This document shows positions 51,220 through 63,929 of a stretch of DNA of 64,000 bases, piece after piece. The stretch is from Symsagittifera roscoffensis (lineage: Eukaryota; Xenacoelomorpha; Acoela; Convolutidae). The first letter of the stretch is position 1, and every line of letters begins with the position of its first letter. The notes beneath the pieces were generated by a model that saw nothing but the letters and a program-made list of their open reading frames with translations, ran no database searches and was not told where the DNA came from. The stretch is taken from the NCBI RefSeq assembly GCF_963678635.1, contig NC_087063.1, forward strand, positions 28,906,599 to 28,970,598. The letters run 5' to 3'. Made by a program: the position numbers and the translations under genes.

Positions 51220-52740
51220 TCATCGTCCCTTTGCCTTCATCGTTTTGTGACCCTTCATGCCTGACTCGAATCGATTCAACAATATCTCGAAGATCTTGTC
51301 CGCTGTGTCGCGTTCCTCTTCCTTCTTTGCAACTACGCATTTCAGCGCCGTGCCTTCTATGTTGCTGAGTATCGGTGTGCAGGCTTGTCTCTCGTCATTC
51401 AAGTTGTCCTGTTCCAAATGTAGTCTCATGACTTCTACCCAAGTATCGATGCATCCGTCTGAGTCATCCTTAAATTCTTTTGGCTTCTTGAAGGTTTTCC
51501 TGGATTTGCCACCTCCTCTCTCACTCGAATCAGTGTTTCTCGTAGCGAACGCTTCTAATGTCCTATTCATCATCTCCCAGGTGCTAGCCCACGTCATGGC
51601 ATCAGCTCCCACATTATTGCTTGTTGTGGACATTCCCCGGGCCGTTTGTCGTAGTTGTGGTCCCACTCTTAATAATTGTCTTGGCCCCCCCTGGACCAAT
51701 GCTCGCTGCGACACGGGGTAACGGTAATGGTGTTGACTCATGCTTATTCCGTTGTGGTTCCACGAAATCAACTCTGTTACCTTGCGTTACCGGCCTGTCT
51801 TGTGATGTAAAATTTCTCAAGATGGCATCAAGTTTGGCCTGTATGGCACATGAACTCTCAGCCTGGTCCCTACTCGTTGTGTCCATTCTCGTTTCCAGAC
51901 TCCCTAACTGGCTGTTCACAGCGTCGTACCGTTGCTTCATTGCTTGCATTTCTTTGTTGATATTTTCCTCGCGGTCTTTGTCAGTGGCCTCTACCTTGTC
52001 TGACATTTGCTGCAGCTTCTCCTCCGTCGCCTTCGCCAGATTGAAGTAGTTGTCCAGGTACTCGTGTTTTTTGTATCTTAATTTTGTCTTTATCACTTCT
52101 CGATCCTCCTCGCTGAGCTTTAGTCTTCTGTCGATCTGGTCTAACTTCGCCATTAAATCGTCCAACTCAAGAGGAGTTGTTGTTTCATGGTCAGCTGTTG
52201 CCCCATGACTAGCTGTTGCCCCATGTTTGGCCTGATCGTCATCTCGGTTGGCCTCTGTTGTTCTCGTGCAAACAGTCCCAAACGTTTTCCTTTCTCGGCT
52301 TTTTGTTCTTCTTCCACTATGTCTCTCGATTTCATTCTGACCATCATTCCTATCTTCTCTGTGAATGACGTTCTTTTAGCTTGAGACTCGTCCTTTATTG
52401 TTTCTGGCGTGTTGCCCGTCGTGTCCTCCACAGTGTCTATCGGTGAGAATTCCATCGACTTTTGCTTCTGTTGTTCTGCATTCGGCATCGGTGTCGACTC
52501 CGTTGTTTTCTTCTCTACTTCATCAAAATTCTGATCTGGTGTCTCAACATCAATTTCTATAACAGGTTCCGTCCGTCCCTCTTCAGCGCTTCCTCTCTTC
52601 TTGTTTTCCTTTGCGCTTCTTGTGTTGACCATGCTCACTGAAAAGTTCTTCCTTGTTACTTTTTGGTCCGACGCATCAATTTTTGTTGTCTTCGACTCTC
52701 TAACTTTTTTTTCTGCTGTTGGTACCCTACTACGCCTCAT
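51220..52740 (-). pseudogene. Duplicate gag, frameshifted
   Basis: Copy of the gag N-terminal and capsid part. Relative to the intact copy it has a one-base deletion near 52290 and a one-base C insertion near 51685, splitting it into 52740-52153, 52165-51614 and 51771-51220. The initiator ATG and most of the sequence are preserved. It lacks the zinc knuckle because the duplicated segment ends at 51110. Confidence 0.85.
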
Positions 52741-52925
52741 ATGTTTTTTATTTCCAATTTATTCTATCTACAATACTAATATTCACAAATTTCTATTCTA
52801 CGGATAAAGTTTCTAAAGATATTCCTAATTCTCTTAAGTAAAATAAATCTCCTATTCTTGATCTTAGTAAAAAGATCTTTTGCAATTTAATCGTCCGGAG
52901 CGGTGCTTTTGCTTTTAATAGAGCG

Positions 52926-53640
52926 TTGAGCACTGTCCCAAGACCTTCTAGTACCGTCACACAACTTTATTGTACCGTCCCAAGAATTCCTGGTACTGTC
53001 CCAAGAATTATATGTACTGTCCCAAGACTCTCTGGTGCTGTCCCAAGACTTTCTGGTGATGTCCCAATACTCTTAGGTACTGTCCCAAGTCTTCTCTCAA
53101 CTGTCCCAAGACTGCCTGTCCCAACACTACTGTCCCAAGACTGCCTGTCCCAAGACTGCCTGTCCCAAGACTGCCTGTCCCAAGACTGCCTGTCCCAAGA
53201 CTGCCTGTCCCAAGACTGCACTGTCCCAAGTCTGCCTGTCCCAAGACTGCCTGTCCCAAGACTGCCTGTTCCAAGACTACTGTCCCAAGACTACCTGTCC
53301 CAAGACTGACTGTCCCAAGACTGCCTGTCCCAAGACTGCACTGTCCCAAGTCTGCCTGTCCCAAGACTGCCTGTCCCAAGTTTGCCTGTTCCAAGACTAC
53401 TGTCCCAAGACTACCTGTCCCAAGACTACTGTCCCAAGACTGCCTGTCCCAAGACTACCTGTCCCAAGACTGCCTGTCCCAAGACTGCCTGTCCCAAGAC
53501 TGCCTGTCCCAAGACTGCCTGTCCCAAGACCACTGTCCCAAGACTTCCTGTCCCAAGACTGCCTGTCCCAAGACTGCCTGTCCCAAGATTGCCTGTCCCA
53601 AGACTTCTCGGTACTGTCCCAGGACTTCTCCACTAAGTGT
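52926..53640. repeat. 15 bp minisatellite, unit B copy
   Basis: Same CTGTCCCAAGACTGC unit as at 43198-44030 but with fewer units and a different order of variants; AGACTGCACTGTCCCAAGT occurs twice here and once in unit A. This shows array change after the duplication. Confidence 0.95.
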
Positions 53641-54450
53641 TGGGACAGTGGAAACTCTTCTCTTTCGTTGTCGGGACTCTTGAACTACTGTACTTGTTAA
53701 CACCACTTGAGCTTTTGTAAAAATTTTCCCAAAAAACCCAATCTTACTGGTCAGAACTTAGAAATACCAACCCCCCCCCTGTATTTTTTTCCCTTTCAAT
53801 ATTTTGATGCAAGTTGAAACCCAACTTGTTCGGGGTGTCTTGTGATCACTGTTTGTTCAAAACCGATTAAAACTTTTTTATCAAAAGCGTCAAAATCTGA
53901 ACAGAGAAAAAATAATGATAAAAATGGAAAAATAAACCCACCTTCAAAATTCAAAGGTGACCTGTGTCAACCCTTTATTTGAACAACAACAAAAAAAATG
54001 TCTGGTACCTGATTGCCACGCGTTTTCCACCCCCCTGCTAGCAATCTTATGGGGTATCACAAAAACTGTCTACGTCCGTTCCTCCCACCCGATCCGACCA
54101 GGGTACCTACCTAAATTCGATGTTAAATTTGGATATCCGCTTCTTATAATCAACGCGTGTTAGAATCTAATGTAACTAAATCGATGATGTCGATCAATTA
54201 GTTACTCTAATGTGTCCCCCCTTTTTAAAATTTACAACCGCCAACCTCTAACCTAACCAGCCCCCCTTCTAACCTCCCGCCTCTTTAGCCCCCTCCTAAG
54301 CCGAAAATTATCTTAAGCGCCGGGTGCTAAACCTCTTGAGAGAAAACCGTAGAACCCGTTTCCAGGCCTGCTTGACTAAAAACGTTCCTCAAAACAGTGG
54401 GGTTCCGCTTATCCAATTTTACACTTATCTCCTATAATGTAATGTGGATT
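53641..54450. other. Leader segment of the duplicate, no gene seen
   Basis: Counterpart of 44031-44829. It has a small insertion repeating GTGTTGGGACAGTGG near 53637-53652. Confidence 0.5.
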
Positions 54451-54732
54451 TTAACGAAACCCGTTTGACCAACTTGAGAACACCCCCGTCCTCTCTTGTT
54501 GCTCTGATTCCGTGCTCGTTGTTTCCTTTACTTGTCCTTGACTTGTCCTGCACCTGATCACCAGCACCACTTTCCCACTTGGCTGGTCACCTGTTCCAGT
54601 CAGGCCTCCTAATGGTCCAGCTAAGTCCCTGTGAACCACTTTCCCACTCGACTGGCCTTCTGTTCCAGTCAAGTCTACTAATGGTCCAGCTAAGTTGCAA
54701 GCTATCTGAAAACCCTTCACAACGCCCCACAC
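54451..54732 (-). CDS. Duplicate of the leader upstream ORF
   Basis: 93 codons, one amino-acid difference from 44830-45111 (Phe to Val). Same internal 25-residue repeat. Possibly chance. Confidence 0.25.
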   Translation of the reverse strand: MWGVVKGFQIACNLAGPLVDLTGTEGQSSGKVVHRDLAGPLGGLTGTGDQPSGKVVLVIRCRTSQGQVKETTSTESEQQERTGVFSSWSNGFR

Positions 54733-55167
54733 TCGGGCACCTTTTCAGATTGCTGAAATGATCGAAACGATCGGTCTTATAAAAAACAGTACACTATTTA
54801 ATGTAAAGAATTGATCCAACTAATTTGGTGTCAAAGTCACTGTCATTTTTTTGTTTTATGGTTTTTGTTCCTTTTTCTATTCTTTTTCGGTTTTTGTTTC
54901 GCTTTTTGTCTTTTGTTTGTTTTTTCGTCCCCCTAGTTACCACCCCCCTTACTCGGTTAGCTAAAACTCGTTCGTAGAGCGAACCAGGAAGTTTTCTCGA
55001 GTTTTCTTAAAAAGCTATTACGGTACAACCGGAAGGTTTACACGTTCCCGCTGAACCGTACCACCGGTACTCTAGAATGGACATGTAGCCCGGAGCTGTG
55101 TCAAGTGGGTTCGACTCCGTAGTCATGATGTCGTATAAACACCCAGGAGCGCCATAAAAACACTATC

Positions 55168-56031
55168 TAACAGTAGCCTGCTTCGGTCACATTTGAGGTT
55201 AAGGAAAAATAGGCCCTATAACCAATGGCTCAAGAGTCAGGGACACTATCTCTTGTGTTTTTCTACCTCGAACGGTCGGAGCCAATTCGGTTCACTTGCG
55301 ACATGAGACTGAAAACCCGTTACAGCTAAAGGCCACTACCAAAATACCCCCATTCTAGAAAATAAGAACGTCCCCATACTTAGGTCTCAAAATACCCAAT
55401 ATACACGAACGCCGTTAAAAACAAGGTTGGAACAATCCGTACAGTTACTTTTTATTAGACAGTGGAACTTTGATCCATTTCAGATGGATCAACCTAAAAC
55501 TCTCCTTACCTCAACATAACAATCATAAAACACACTCAAGAAAATTAAATTGGGTACTCACATACCAGCACACTCGAGAATTAGAGGTAACTAAATTATT
55601 AAGCAACTTGAGAATAATTGGGAAATTAAGTTTGGTTCAATAAATTCTAATCGAACAAGTTTTATCTCAAGAATGGAGTTTTGGTTCTGGACCATTGGGA
55701 CACCTCGGTTGTCCACCTTTCCACCGAAGGTTCACTCTGGTCCAACTCAATTTCGATGTTCTTTGTTTTCTGTATCAAGATAGGACAGCTCTACTCTCGT
55801 GTTATTTAGATGTCAGAAATTGCGAATAGCAATTTCCCGCTGCTTAAAATGACCACTTTGCCGCGATTATTATCCGGTCGTTCTGATCTTGTATTTCTGA
55901 GATTTTCAGTTTTCGCAAGCAAGTTGAGCATGACAGGCTCAATTCGAATTTTTGAAAATTTAAATTTCCTCCCAAATTTACGTAGTTCGTATTCCTCAAG
56001 GTCAAACTTCCAAACATGACCGACTGGCACA
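55168..56031 (-). repeat. LTR, unit B copy
   Basis: Duplicate of 45547-46412 by the segmental duplication, not a separate insertion: its flanks match those of unit A on both sides. At several sites that differ between the element's two LTRs it agrees with the 3' LTR, so unit A took some of the changes. Confidence 0.85.
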
Positions 56032-57047
56032 TCCCGAGTCATGTTCATTGTCAGCATTCATCACTTCTGTAGCAGTAGCTGTAGTACCAACAGTACAAAT
56101 AGTACCCGGATCAGTACCGTTGAGATTTTGTTGTCAATCAGTGAGTTGCAGGGCTAAAACAGTGATGCTGATTAATTGCAGATTAGTATGTGGACAATTG
56201 TGCTTCACAATTTAACGAAACAAAAACGATGTTTGTGTCACATACAATTAAAATGGTCAACACGTGTTCCTCTTCGAGTTTATTTTTGCACCGTTCGTCA
56301 ATTTTTCCTGGTCAACATCATTTGATTCCTGCTTGCACGAGCTTGTCGCATCCGGCTCGTTTGGTTCCTGCTTTCACCAGGTCGTTGCATCCGGATCGTT
56401 TGATCATTTCTGCACAGCTCATGTTTGTTACAGGTTGTCTTGCTCGTGGTTTTTCTGGACTTGGACTGCTGGTTCCGAATGGATTTCCTACGGTAGTCCG
56501 TCTCATCGCCTGCCTTGTCGCTGTTGTCGTGATTCTGTCTAGATGCGCGCACATGGATTAAATTGATTGCCTTAGTGCTAAAACAGTTTGAGCACTTGTA
56601 AAAAACATGTCTTTTTTCTTCTTTGCTATCGAAAAACATATAGATCGATGGGTTTGTATCTTTTTTTTTAAAACGCGCACAATTTCAATCACTCTGATTA
56701 TCGCCGATTTCATCCTCGCAGATCAAGTTTGACCTGCTTCGACTCGCTTTGAATGGTGATTAGCACCCCTCATAGGTGTTCCGCACAAAGTCATATTTTT
56801 AAGTGGGAGATAGCAGCTTTGGTTCGAGCCCAGATCTTTGATTTGCTCTTATCCTCTTCCAGCATTCAGGTGACATCAGATGCTCTGCAATTCTGTAGCT
56901 GCCGATGAATCCCTCCATACCAAAGACTGTGCTAGTTAACTTTTTCAGTCCCGCCTCCCTCTTCTCACATCGCTTTTCAGCAAACTGGTGAACCAGTATT
57001 CCTTTTTGCGAAAACTGTAAGTCGCATTCTGAAAGAAAACCAGTCAT
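56032..57047 (-). pseudogene. Upstream part of the split gene-like unit, unit B copy
   Basis: Duplicate of 46413-47430, with the 39 bp tandem repeat (56318-56400) and the exon-like block 56799-57028 after TTTTCTTTCAG. A few amino-acid changes, no new stop in the exon-like block. Confidence 0.4.
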
Positions 57048-59003
57048 GAATTAAAAAAGAAAAATGAGAAATGTTAAGGGAATCCGCAAAACAGTCAATT
57101 CCCGAACTGATTACGAATCGAATGCTCTGCGGAACATAAGATCAGAATTCTAAGCACTGTCATTGGAATCCAGGATCAAATCTCGGAACATTGCCAAATA
57201 AAATTTATGAATGAAGCCATTTAGGATTTGACAACGGTACCTCAATTGTGAAAAAAATTGTGAATTGTGAACCTTTGTTATGATTTAAATTTCTATAACG
57301 AATGTCTTTCAGGCCACGATATTTTTGATTCACGTTTACTTTTGATTCACGTTGGCTGTTAAAAAATGGTTCGATTGGCAAGGATTTGATCCTTCAACAC
57401 CTGCCTTTATAATCATAATCGTTACCCTAAAACAGCAGACGCGTCAACAGATTTAGATAAATGCAATAAATACTGAAAGTAAAGCAGAAATAAAACGGGT
57501 CTTCCGCTAAAACATTGCCACCGGAAAAGCAACGAGACAAAGACCCTCGTACGTAACCATCTGAGCTTCCAATAAGGCCAATAAAAAAATTCGTAACACT
57601 AATTGGCCTTGGGGAATTTGCCCCCATTCAAGTGTTTAGTTTCAACTGCTTCCGCAGTTATTCTTGATTACTATCCTTATTCGTCCTTTGCAAGTAAGTT
57701 TTACGAGTTTATCTGAGATGCAAAAACATTTTATTTTCTTGCCCCATCTTGAATATCTTAAGAAAACTGTATGAAAACAGTGACATTTAAAAAAAAAATT
57801 TGAGAATGTAAAATGAAAATCTACTTCTGTACTCCAAGCTAGTTATATCGGATTGATCGATAAAGAAATCGAATCGAAAATAGATGAAATCATTTAGGTT
57901 GAATCATTTAGGTTTTGCTATTGTCAGTATTTGGGATTTTGCCAAACTGCATCGAAATGTTGTCAGTATCTTGGAGTTTGAGAACTGCAACGAACGGTTG
58001 TCAATATTTGGGTTTTTCCACTACTGTCATGTATTTAACTTTTTTGTTCCAAGTTCGTTTTAGGTTATCAGTCAGTATAATGAAGTTTTCTCATTGACTT
58101 AAAATTTGCACTTTAATTGGAACAACTGATGAGTATTTGAGATGGATTTCCTCGCAACAAACTACTGTCAGTATTTGGAACTCTGCAAAACTGCAACGAA
58201 CTATTTCAAAATAAGCCATGGGCGATAGACTAAATGGCGTCATTACACATGTGTCAGTCTAAAAATAAATTTTTCCTAAGTTTTTTAGTGATCAAAAATT
58301 TAGGCCATAGAAAAAAAGAATCACATCCTTTCATGTTTTTCAGTTTCCGTCCCACACTCTGATCTCTCTAAATATTCACCAAGGGTAGATAACAGGTAGT
58401 TTAATCGGATTGTTAGAAATAATGATCTCCTCCGAATAACAATTTTAACCATTTGAAGAGCGTATGATAATCACGGAGCATGAAATCTAACACTTGAAAT
58501 CAGCAATAAAGAAAATGTCAAGAAACAATTAGTGACTCTTTTAGTTGCCGGCTCAAAACAATTTGATCGAGTTAGGTTAACTCTTAGAAATCACACTAAA
58601 ATTTATGCTTTTCAATTTAGCAAATTGTTAATTACTGAATGATGTGGATAACTTAAATAACATCCACTACATTTATTCATTACTGCAACTCTTTCAAACT
58701 CTGTATAAAAGACTTCTTTATTCAATCATTACTGGATCTCCTGAATTCGGGTCACTAAAAATCATTATGATTAAATCCGAAACCGTTGAATTCATCTGCA
58801 AATCAAACTAATACCCGAATCGACATACGATTCGCCGTAGAAACCGACGATTAAACGGACACGAATAGATACAAACCGATATACGAACCAACCTTAAAAA
58901 ATAACCCACATACAAATCAATGCACAAACCGTCAAACTAATCCACAAAAAAGCGCATCAGATAATGATCAAGAAATTGTCGAGACGCCAAAATTTTTGAC
59001 AAA
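57048..59003. other. AT-rich intergenic stretch of unit B, no gene seen
   Basis: Counterpart of 47431-49384, with the 40-45 bp repeats at 57919-58210. A small deletion relative to unit A lies near 57590 (AAATTCGTAACACT). Confidence 0.5.
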
Positions 59004-59810
59004 ATGGCAGGAAAAGGATTGATAAACAAATATCGAAAAAGGCAAACAAAGGCTAGTTTCAGAAATGGTGGACAGAACTTGACATTGGAAGTTGACAATC
59101 TTGCTCTAAAAATAGCAATAACATGGCAACGAAGTCATTCGATTGCAGTAGCAGCAGGAATTATGCAGATGTTATTTCTACGCGGTATCAAAGAAACACC
59201 GTGGAACAAAAAAAAGGAGGAGCTTGGTCGAGTTTCTTTATTCAGAATTAATGCTAATCGAATATGCACCTTTTAGTGTTATAAATCATCAGAACAGATC
59301 GGCACCCTCTGAACAATTAGGAACCTCTTCAATTATGGAATCACCAGGAACCTCGATATCAACAGCATCAGCAACCTAACAACCATTAGCTCTTCCAGCA
59401 CCCTCAGAACTATCACAATGATCAGCAAACGCATCCTTATAAAGGTACCATCAAAGCATGTGATTCCTTGCGAGACTCTAGGCAGAGAGCACTAGCGACA
59501 CAAAAACAGTATCGCACTCCAAAAGGACTCAAAAGACTTTGGCACCAAGCTCTGTTTTATGTTCGATGCCATATAATTAGCCTTCAAGGACTAATTTACG
59601 GGATTGAAAAGGACGCCCAGAGAATGAAATGCGGTAAAGGTGTCGCATTGGTTTTGTGATTGCTCGTTTAATTAAGAAACGGTGATCTTCTGAAGATTTC
59701 AAGTACAACTTGTCCAAAATGACAAATACGGGAAACATTGAAAATATCATCAACACTAGTCGAGCACGACTTAGAATTACAGGCTTCAAAGCATTCGTTA
59801 CTTCTCCGCC
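59004..59810 (+). pseudogene. Decayed plus-strand protein gene, unit B copy
   Basis: Counterpart of 49385-50170. The first block is longer here (59004-59276, 90 codons, ending SLFRINANRICTF) because the poly-A run is one base shorter, and the basic block (59468-59659) lacks the TAG seen in unit A. So the unit B version is nearer the ancestral frame. The Ser/Pro linker stops and the final frameshift are shared by both, so the gene was broken before the duplication. Confidence 0.45.
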
Positions 59811-60734
59811 GACATAGCAACCGCCGAAATAGAAGCTCACTTTACAAATTTTTGTAAGCCCAAGAAAACATTTTCTGAAATTAGAAGTGACCTTTTTTTG
59901 CTTTAAAGCATTTGCGTTTGTTTCATTGAGAACCACAGAGCTTCAAGGATTACGCGTGGATATCTGGGACACAGCTGAAGATTGGGGGCGAGGAGGTTAC
60001 CAGGCTCGCTTTCAAGCTCCTCATTGTCTACATAATTGTACACCGAATCTAAGCTTTTTCTGTTTTGCAGTTAGGTCAATTTATTTTAGATACCTACAAA
60101 TTTTTTACTTAGAAAAATATCTCTAAGGTTTATTGGTCCACGCATCCCTTATATGGACTAGTTACAGTCTAGTTAAGTTATTTGATCCTTTAATAAATAA
60201 GACACTTGTCTACTGCAGTACCAGTTCCATTAATATCTCTCCACGCGTACGAACAAAAGTCATATCGGAATTTTAGAGCATATAAAATAGTTAACCATTT
60301 TAAATCAAATCTACTTAAAACTCTCAAACTTAATCAAATTTAGTCAAATTTTTTGTATAAACCCACTTTTGGTTACTTTTCTTAGCTTTTCTAGCACCGA
60401 AGACTCATAGATATAAATCGATTTTCATGAATTTTTATTGACTGAAATGTTGCTAATATAATCATTTATCATGGCAAATTTAGATAACCTAATATTTTTT
60501 GATCCATTATAATCGATTATAATCAATTTTTGTTTTCAATATAATAGACTACTTTTTGTACATAAAATCCATGAAAATTGAATAAACTTTGTAAACTATG
60601 ACTGTATTTTTTGCAAATTTCTGCAAAAATTAATACCTGCAGCCTCAAAATTTTTGTCAAATTACGTTTCATCTAGTGTTGCAGGAATGCTTGCTCAGGA
60701 AGTCAACTTGGCCGACCTGAAAAAAAATTGACTA

Positions 60735-61590
60735 AATTTTTGAGTTTTTTCTGAAAAAACCACCCCTGCCCACTCCCCCTCTACGTTCCCCACACCTTTA
60801 ACCATACTAGATAAGTATCTATCCAGATAGGGATGCTTGGTGTTTAGTGGGGGTGTGGTAAGCGCGTGGGAAGGGGTTGGTTTGGTTCTAAACACAGCTT
60901 TAGCATTTAAATTGAATTGAAATCATAGCAAAAACACGTGACTTCTTTTAAATTTTCATTAACGCGAATGAAGCTGAGACAAAATTGAAAAAGAGAAAAA
61001 AATAACTACTTTAATTTCACAATTATTCTGAAAAAATTAAAACAGCACACCAAAATCCAATTAAAGTTGATTGTCTTTCAGTTCTTGTAAAATTTTGAAA
61101 ATAAGTTGAAAATAACTATTATAATCAATTATATTGGGATTTAACTGCTAAACTATAACAAACTAATCAATTTTAAATCAATTGTAATCGATAATTTTCA
61201 TGCGTTTATAGCGACTGACATTGAAAACTCTATATAATCGAGTATTAACTATGAAACTTCAGTGCGGCTTGGATTGATCTAGTTCTTTAGAGCCAGTTAT
61301 GATGAGCTATAACTATACAAAATTCATTAACAAAATATAAATCTGCTATAACTAAAATTGCATCTAACCAAGCCTGTTTTCATGCAAAAATCCTGTTTTC
61401 ACTCTTTTTTCCATTAAATGTGTTCAGTCTTCTTATCTCGATATGTTGTTTTTTATTAACCTAATCGACAAAAGGATTGGCGTACCGTGGAAATGACAGC
61501 AGATAAGCTATGGAGTAGAGCCTTAGTCCCAACACAGCAGGCGACCAAAAATCGTGCTGGTTTTACAACCCAAAAAAAAACCAATATTAG
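60735..61590. other. AT-rich stretch with a GC-rich imperfect inverted repeat
   Basis: At about 60755-60890 a C-rich stretch (CCCACTCCCCCTCTACG) is followed by a G-rich one (GTGGGGGTGTGGTAAGCG) around a near-palindromic centre (TAAGTATCTATCCAGATAGG). Stops are frequent; the 66-codon minus frame (60695-60895) is a by-product. The rest is AT-rich and empty. Confidence 0.5.
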
Positions 61591-62341
61591 ATAGAAGCAA
61601 AGCTGACTTATAAAGACGATTCACCATTTTTGTCTAGGCTCGTTGATGGTGTCTCTAATGAGCAGTCATCTGATACAATCTCATGGCTTCCACTGTATGC
61701 ATCGAAGAAGCTCCAGACTTCCTTCCACTATCTTGTGCGCCAGAGAATAGTAAAAGAACTAAACTCAATGTGCCATTTTGAAAAGAGTTACCCAAGATGT
61801 CACTGCTTAGCATCGAAGACATACGATGAGTTTTTCCGGATGCCACCAACATGATTTCTCGATGTCTGGACCCAGATCTTTGGACAATGGCACAAAAAAA
61901 ACGAAGAAATGCATCATCACAAAAAGTTTGCTTTTCAGCGTTTTGGGACAAATTGAACCAGACGGGGATCCAAAAAGCCGTATTTTTCTTTCACCACTGT
62001 CACGACAGGAGGAAAAAACAAAGCTGGCAAAGTTGGTGCAGTCTATAATTCTGGATTCTTTGAAGTGACTGTGATCGCTGACAAGAAAGAAATGAAGGAG
62101 GCTAGCACCGGAAATGAAGTAGTTATTGTTCGCCCCAATGAAAAAACGAATACGTAAGTTACGTCTGTAAGGATGGTACAAGGTCTCTACCCGAGTCTCG
62201 TCTCAAAATTCCCTGGAAACACCCTCGGAAGCATCACCAGAAAGGACGCCAAAAAACTTTTGAGAACGAGCTTGAACGAATGCGCGAAATTATTTAGAGC
62301 AAGAGGTGATTCTTACGCTTCAGAGTACGAGACGTCATCCT
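61591..62341 (+). pseudogene. Unidentified decayed gene, about 250 codons in one frame
   Basis: A single plus frame runs from 61591 to 62341 interrupted only by TGA 61852-61854, TGA 61954-61956 and TAA 62155-62157. Pieces: DTISWLPLYASKKLQTSFHY; FLDVWTQIFGQWHKKNEEMH; TTVTTGGKNKAGKVGAVYNS then FFEVTVIADKKEMKEASTGN; VRMVQGLYPSLVSKFPGNTL. The third stop overlaps a perfect 5' splice-type sequence (GTAAGTT at 62154) and a TTTGTCTAG at 61629-61637 could be an acceptor, so some of these stops may sit in introns. I do not recognise the protein. Confidence 0.45.
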
Positions 62342-62857
62342 AATCTTTTGTCATGTTTCGGTGCTCATCTTTGGGCAACAAGCATTGACCACTACAAACC
62401 AGAATTTTTTCTAATGCCACAGATGGTGGTGAGCAAATTTAATCAAAATCCCCGGCAAAAAAGGTGCGACGCTCATAAAAAATCCAATCATCATGCAAAC
62501 AAGGATTTTTAAAGTACGTCAAGGTGAAGTGAACGAAGTTTGCATAAACAATATCCATTATTCCTCGAAAAGATTTTTTTCTTTCAGCAAGTTTATCAAA
62601 TCTGATAAATGCACGCGTACTTCTCTAAGCATTGCGGGAGACAACTTGGGAGGAACAAATCCTATATCCCCGTATTAAAACATAAGTAGAAAAAAATCTG
62701 GAATTTCCGAAAGTTGCCGTAAGTAAACGCGTCTATCTAGTCTACTGCTTGCTGGTTTTCGATTTTATGACGTCGGTACTTTCGAACGTAAGAGGCAGCA
62801 GTTGCGGTAAATAAAGCAGAACCATAACTAGCACACAAGTTATGGTGGAAAATGAAC
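62342..62857. other. Poorly coding stretch between decayed segments
   Basis: A plus frame at 62306-62512 is open (68 codons) but not clearly protein-like. A TTTTTTTCTTTCAG acceptor-type site lies near 62574-62587. No product can be named. Confidence 0.4.
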
Positions 62858-63397
62858 CCAGGATTTAGGGGGTACTGTCCTTACCAAAGACAATGTTCAA
62901 ACCATTCTATAGGGACATTCCAAGACACCTAACTGCTTTGTTTTGCCAAAAGATGACAGACAAACATTTTGTCAAAGGAAAGATGACTGTGGAGGAACGG
63001 TGGTTTAACCGAAACGCTGGAAACGAGTCAACAATTGATTTGAATTCTAGTGATACTGGGCAAAAACCAAACCCAAGAGCTGGCAAAAAAATGTCACCTG
63101 CAGCTGTCCAGTGCCGTAGTGTTTTCAAGTCTGAAGCTAGAATACATTGTTAACTCCTTCTACACTGATTCAATTGTTGGTCCGACATCTAACCAACTAC
63201 ATCCGGGGAGTAATTTTTCAGCTATATACGTCAAGGATAAGCGACCACTTTTGGTGGAGCAATGTCAATTTGGTGGTGAAAGTAATGTTTCTGCAACCGT
63301 GGCTCTACTGAACATAGAGCTGAAAAATCACCGAAGATCCCAATTACTGTACCTCAAGTACCCCCTTTGTATAATTGAACAAATTCAGCTCCTTTAG
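62858..63397 (+). pseudogene. Unidentified decayed coding segment
   Basis: A plus frame from about 62870 to TAA near 63151 (MFKPFYRDIPRHLTALFCQK, MTVEERWFNRNAGNESTIDL) is followed in another frame by 63130-63397 (SNFSAIYVKDKRPLLVEQCQ, NVSATVALLNIELKNH). It is in the same register as the 61591 frame, so both may be parts of one gene with a frameshift near 63130. Not recognised. Confidence 0.4.
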
Positions 63398-63469
63398 CAC
63401 GAAAGAATGGTAAAACCAAGCTCCCTTGAAAAATTTAATAAGCTTGACGGAGGATGCTGACCTCACAAC

Positions 63470-63929
63470 AGCAGAACAAAAAGCGAGATATTTTTTGACG
63501 AGTCCAGTGTTGGAACGACGTCCAAGCAACCCAAGCTAGTGTTATGCCCTAAACATCCCGTCGAGACCAACAACACTGGATGAGGGACGAGACGAAACCA
63601 GTTATAACCAAAACAAACAGAACCAATGTGGTCAGGAGTCAACGAGGCTACCGCTAACAACAACAACAACCGTAGGAAACGGTGATACGTATTTGAAGCC
63701 ATATGGCCATGTCGGTTAGTTTTTGGCAATAGGATACGGTAACGTACTCGGATACCATATGGTTGCATCGGCTAGTCTTTTATTAACAGAAAAGATCTTT
63801 TTACCCCCTATTGCAGAAGGGATGCGACAAAGCGTATCTTTGAGTACAAAATCATATCATTGCGACAAAAAAATGTTTCTGTGTTGGGAGATCCGATACA
63901 AGGTATACCAGAGGGGGGCTAACAGTTAA
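63470..63929 (+). pseudogene. Unidentified decayed coding segment, runs toward the window end
   Basis: Plus-strand pieces in two frames: ARYFLTSPVLERRPSNP near 63483, and 63723-63929 (GNVLGYHMVASASLLLTEKI, then AEGMRQSVSLSTKSYH and MFLCWEIRYKVYQRG). The order and strand agree with the two preceding segments. The end of this possible gene is close to the window edge. Confidence 0.35.

Larger units (their letters stand above)
51110..60734. repeat. Segmental tandem duplication, unit B (about 9,625 bp)
   Basis: Second copy of 41384-51109, about 100 bp shorter mainly because the minisatellite is shorter. It differs from unit A by about 2-2.5% in the compared LTR stretch plus small indels. Its right end (60734) continues into unique sequence AATTTTTGAG. 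Confidence 0.95.

Noticed and set aside
51110-56031. A second independent insertion of the LTR element
   Set aside because: Flanks on both sides match those of unit A, so this copy arose by segmental duplication rather than transposition.
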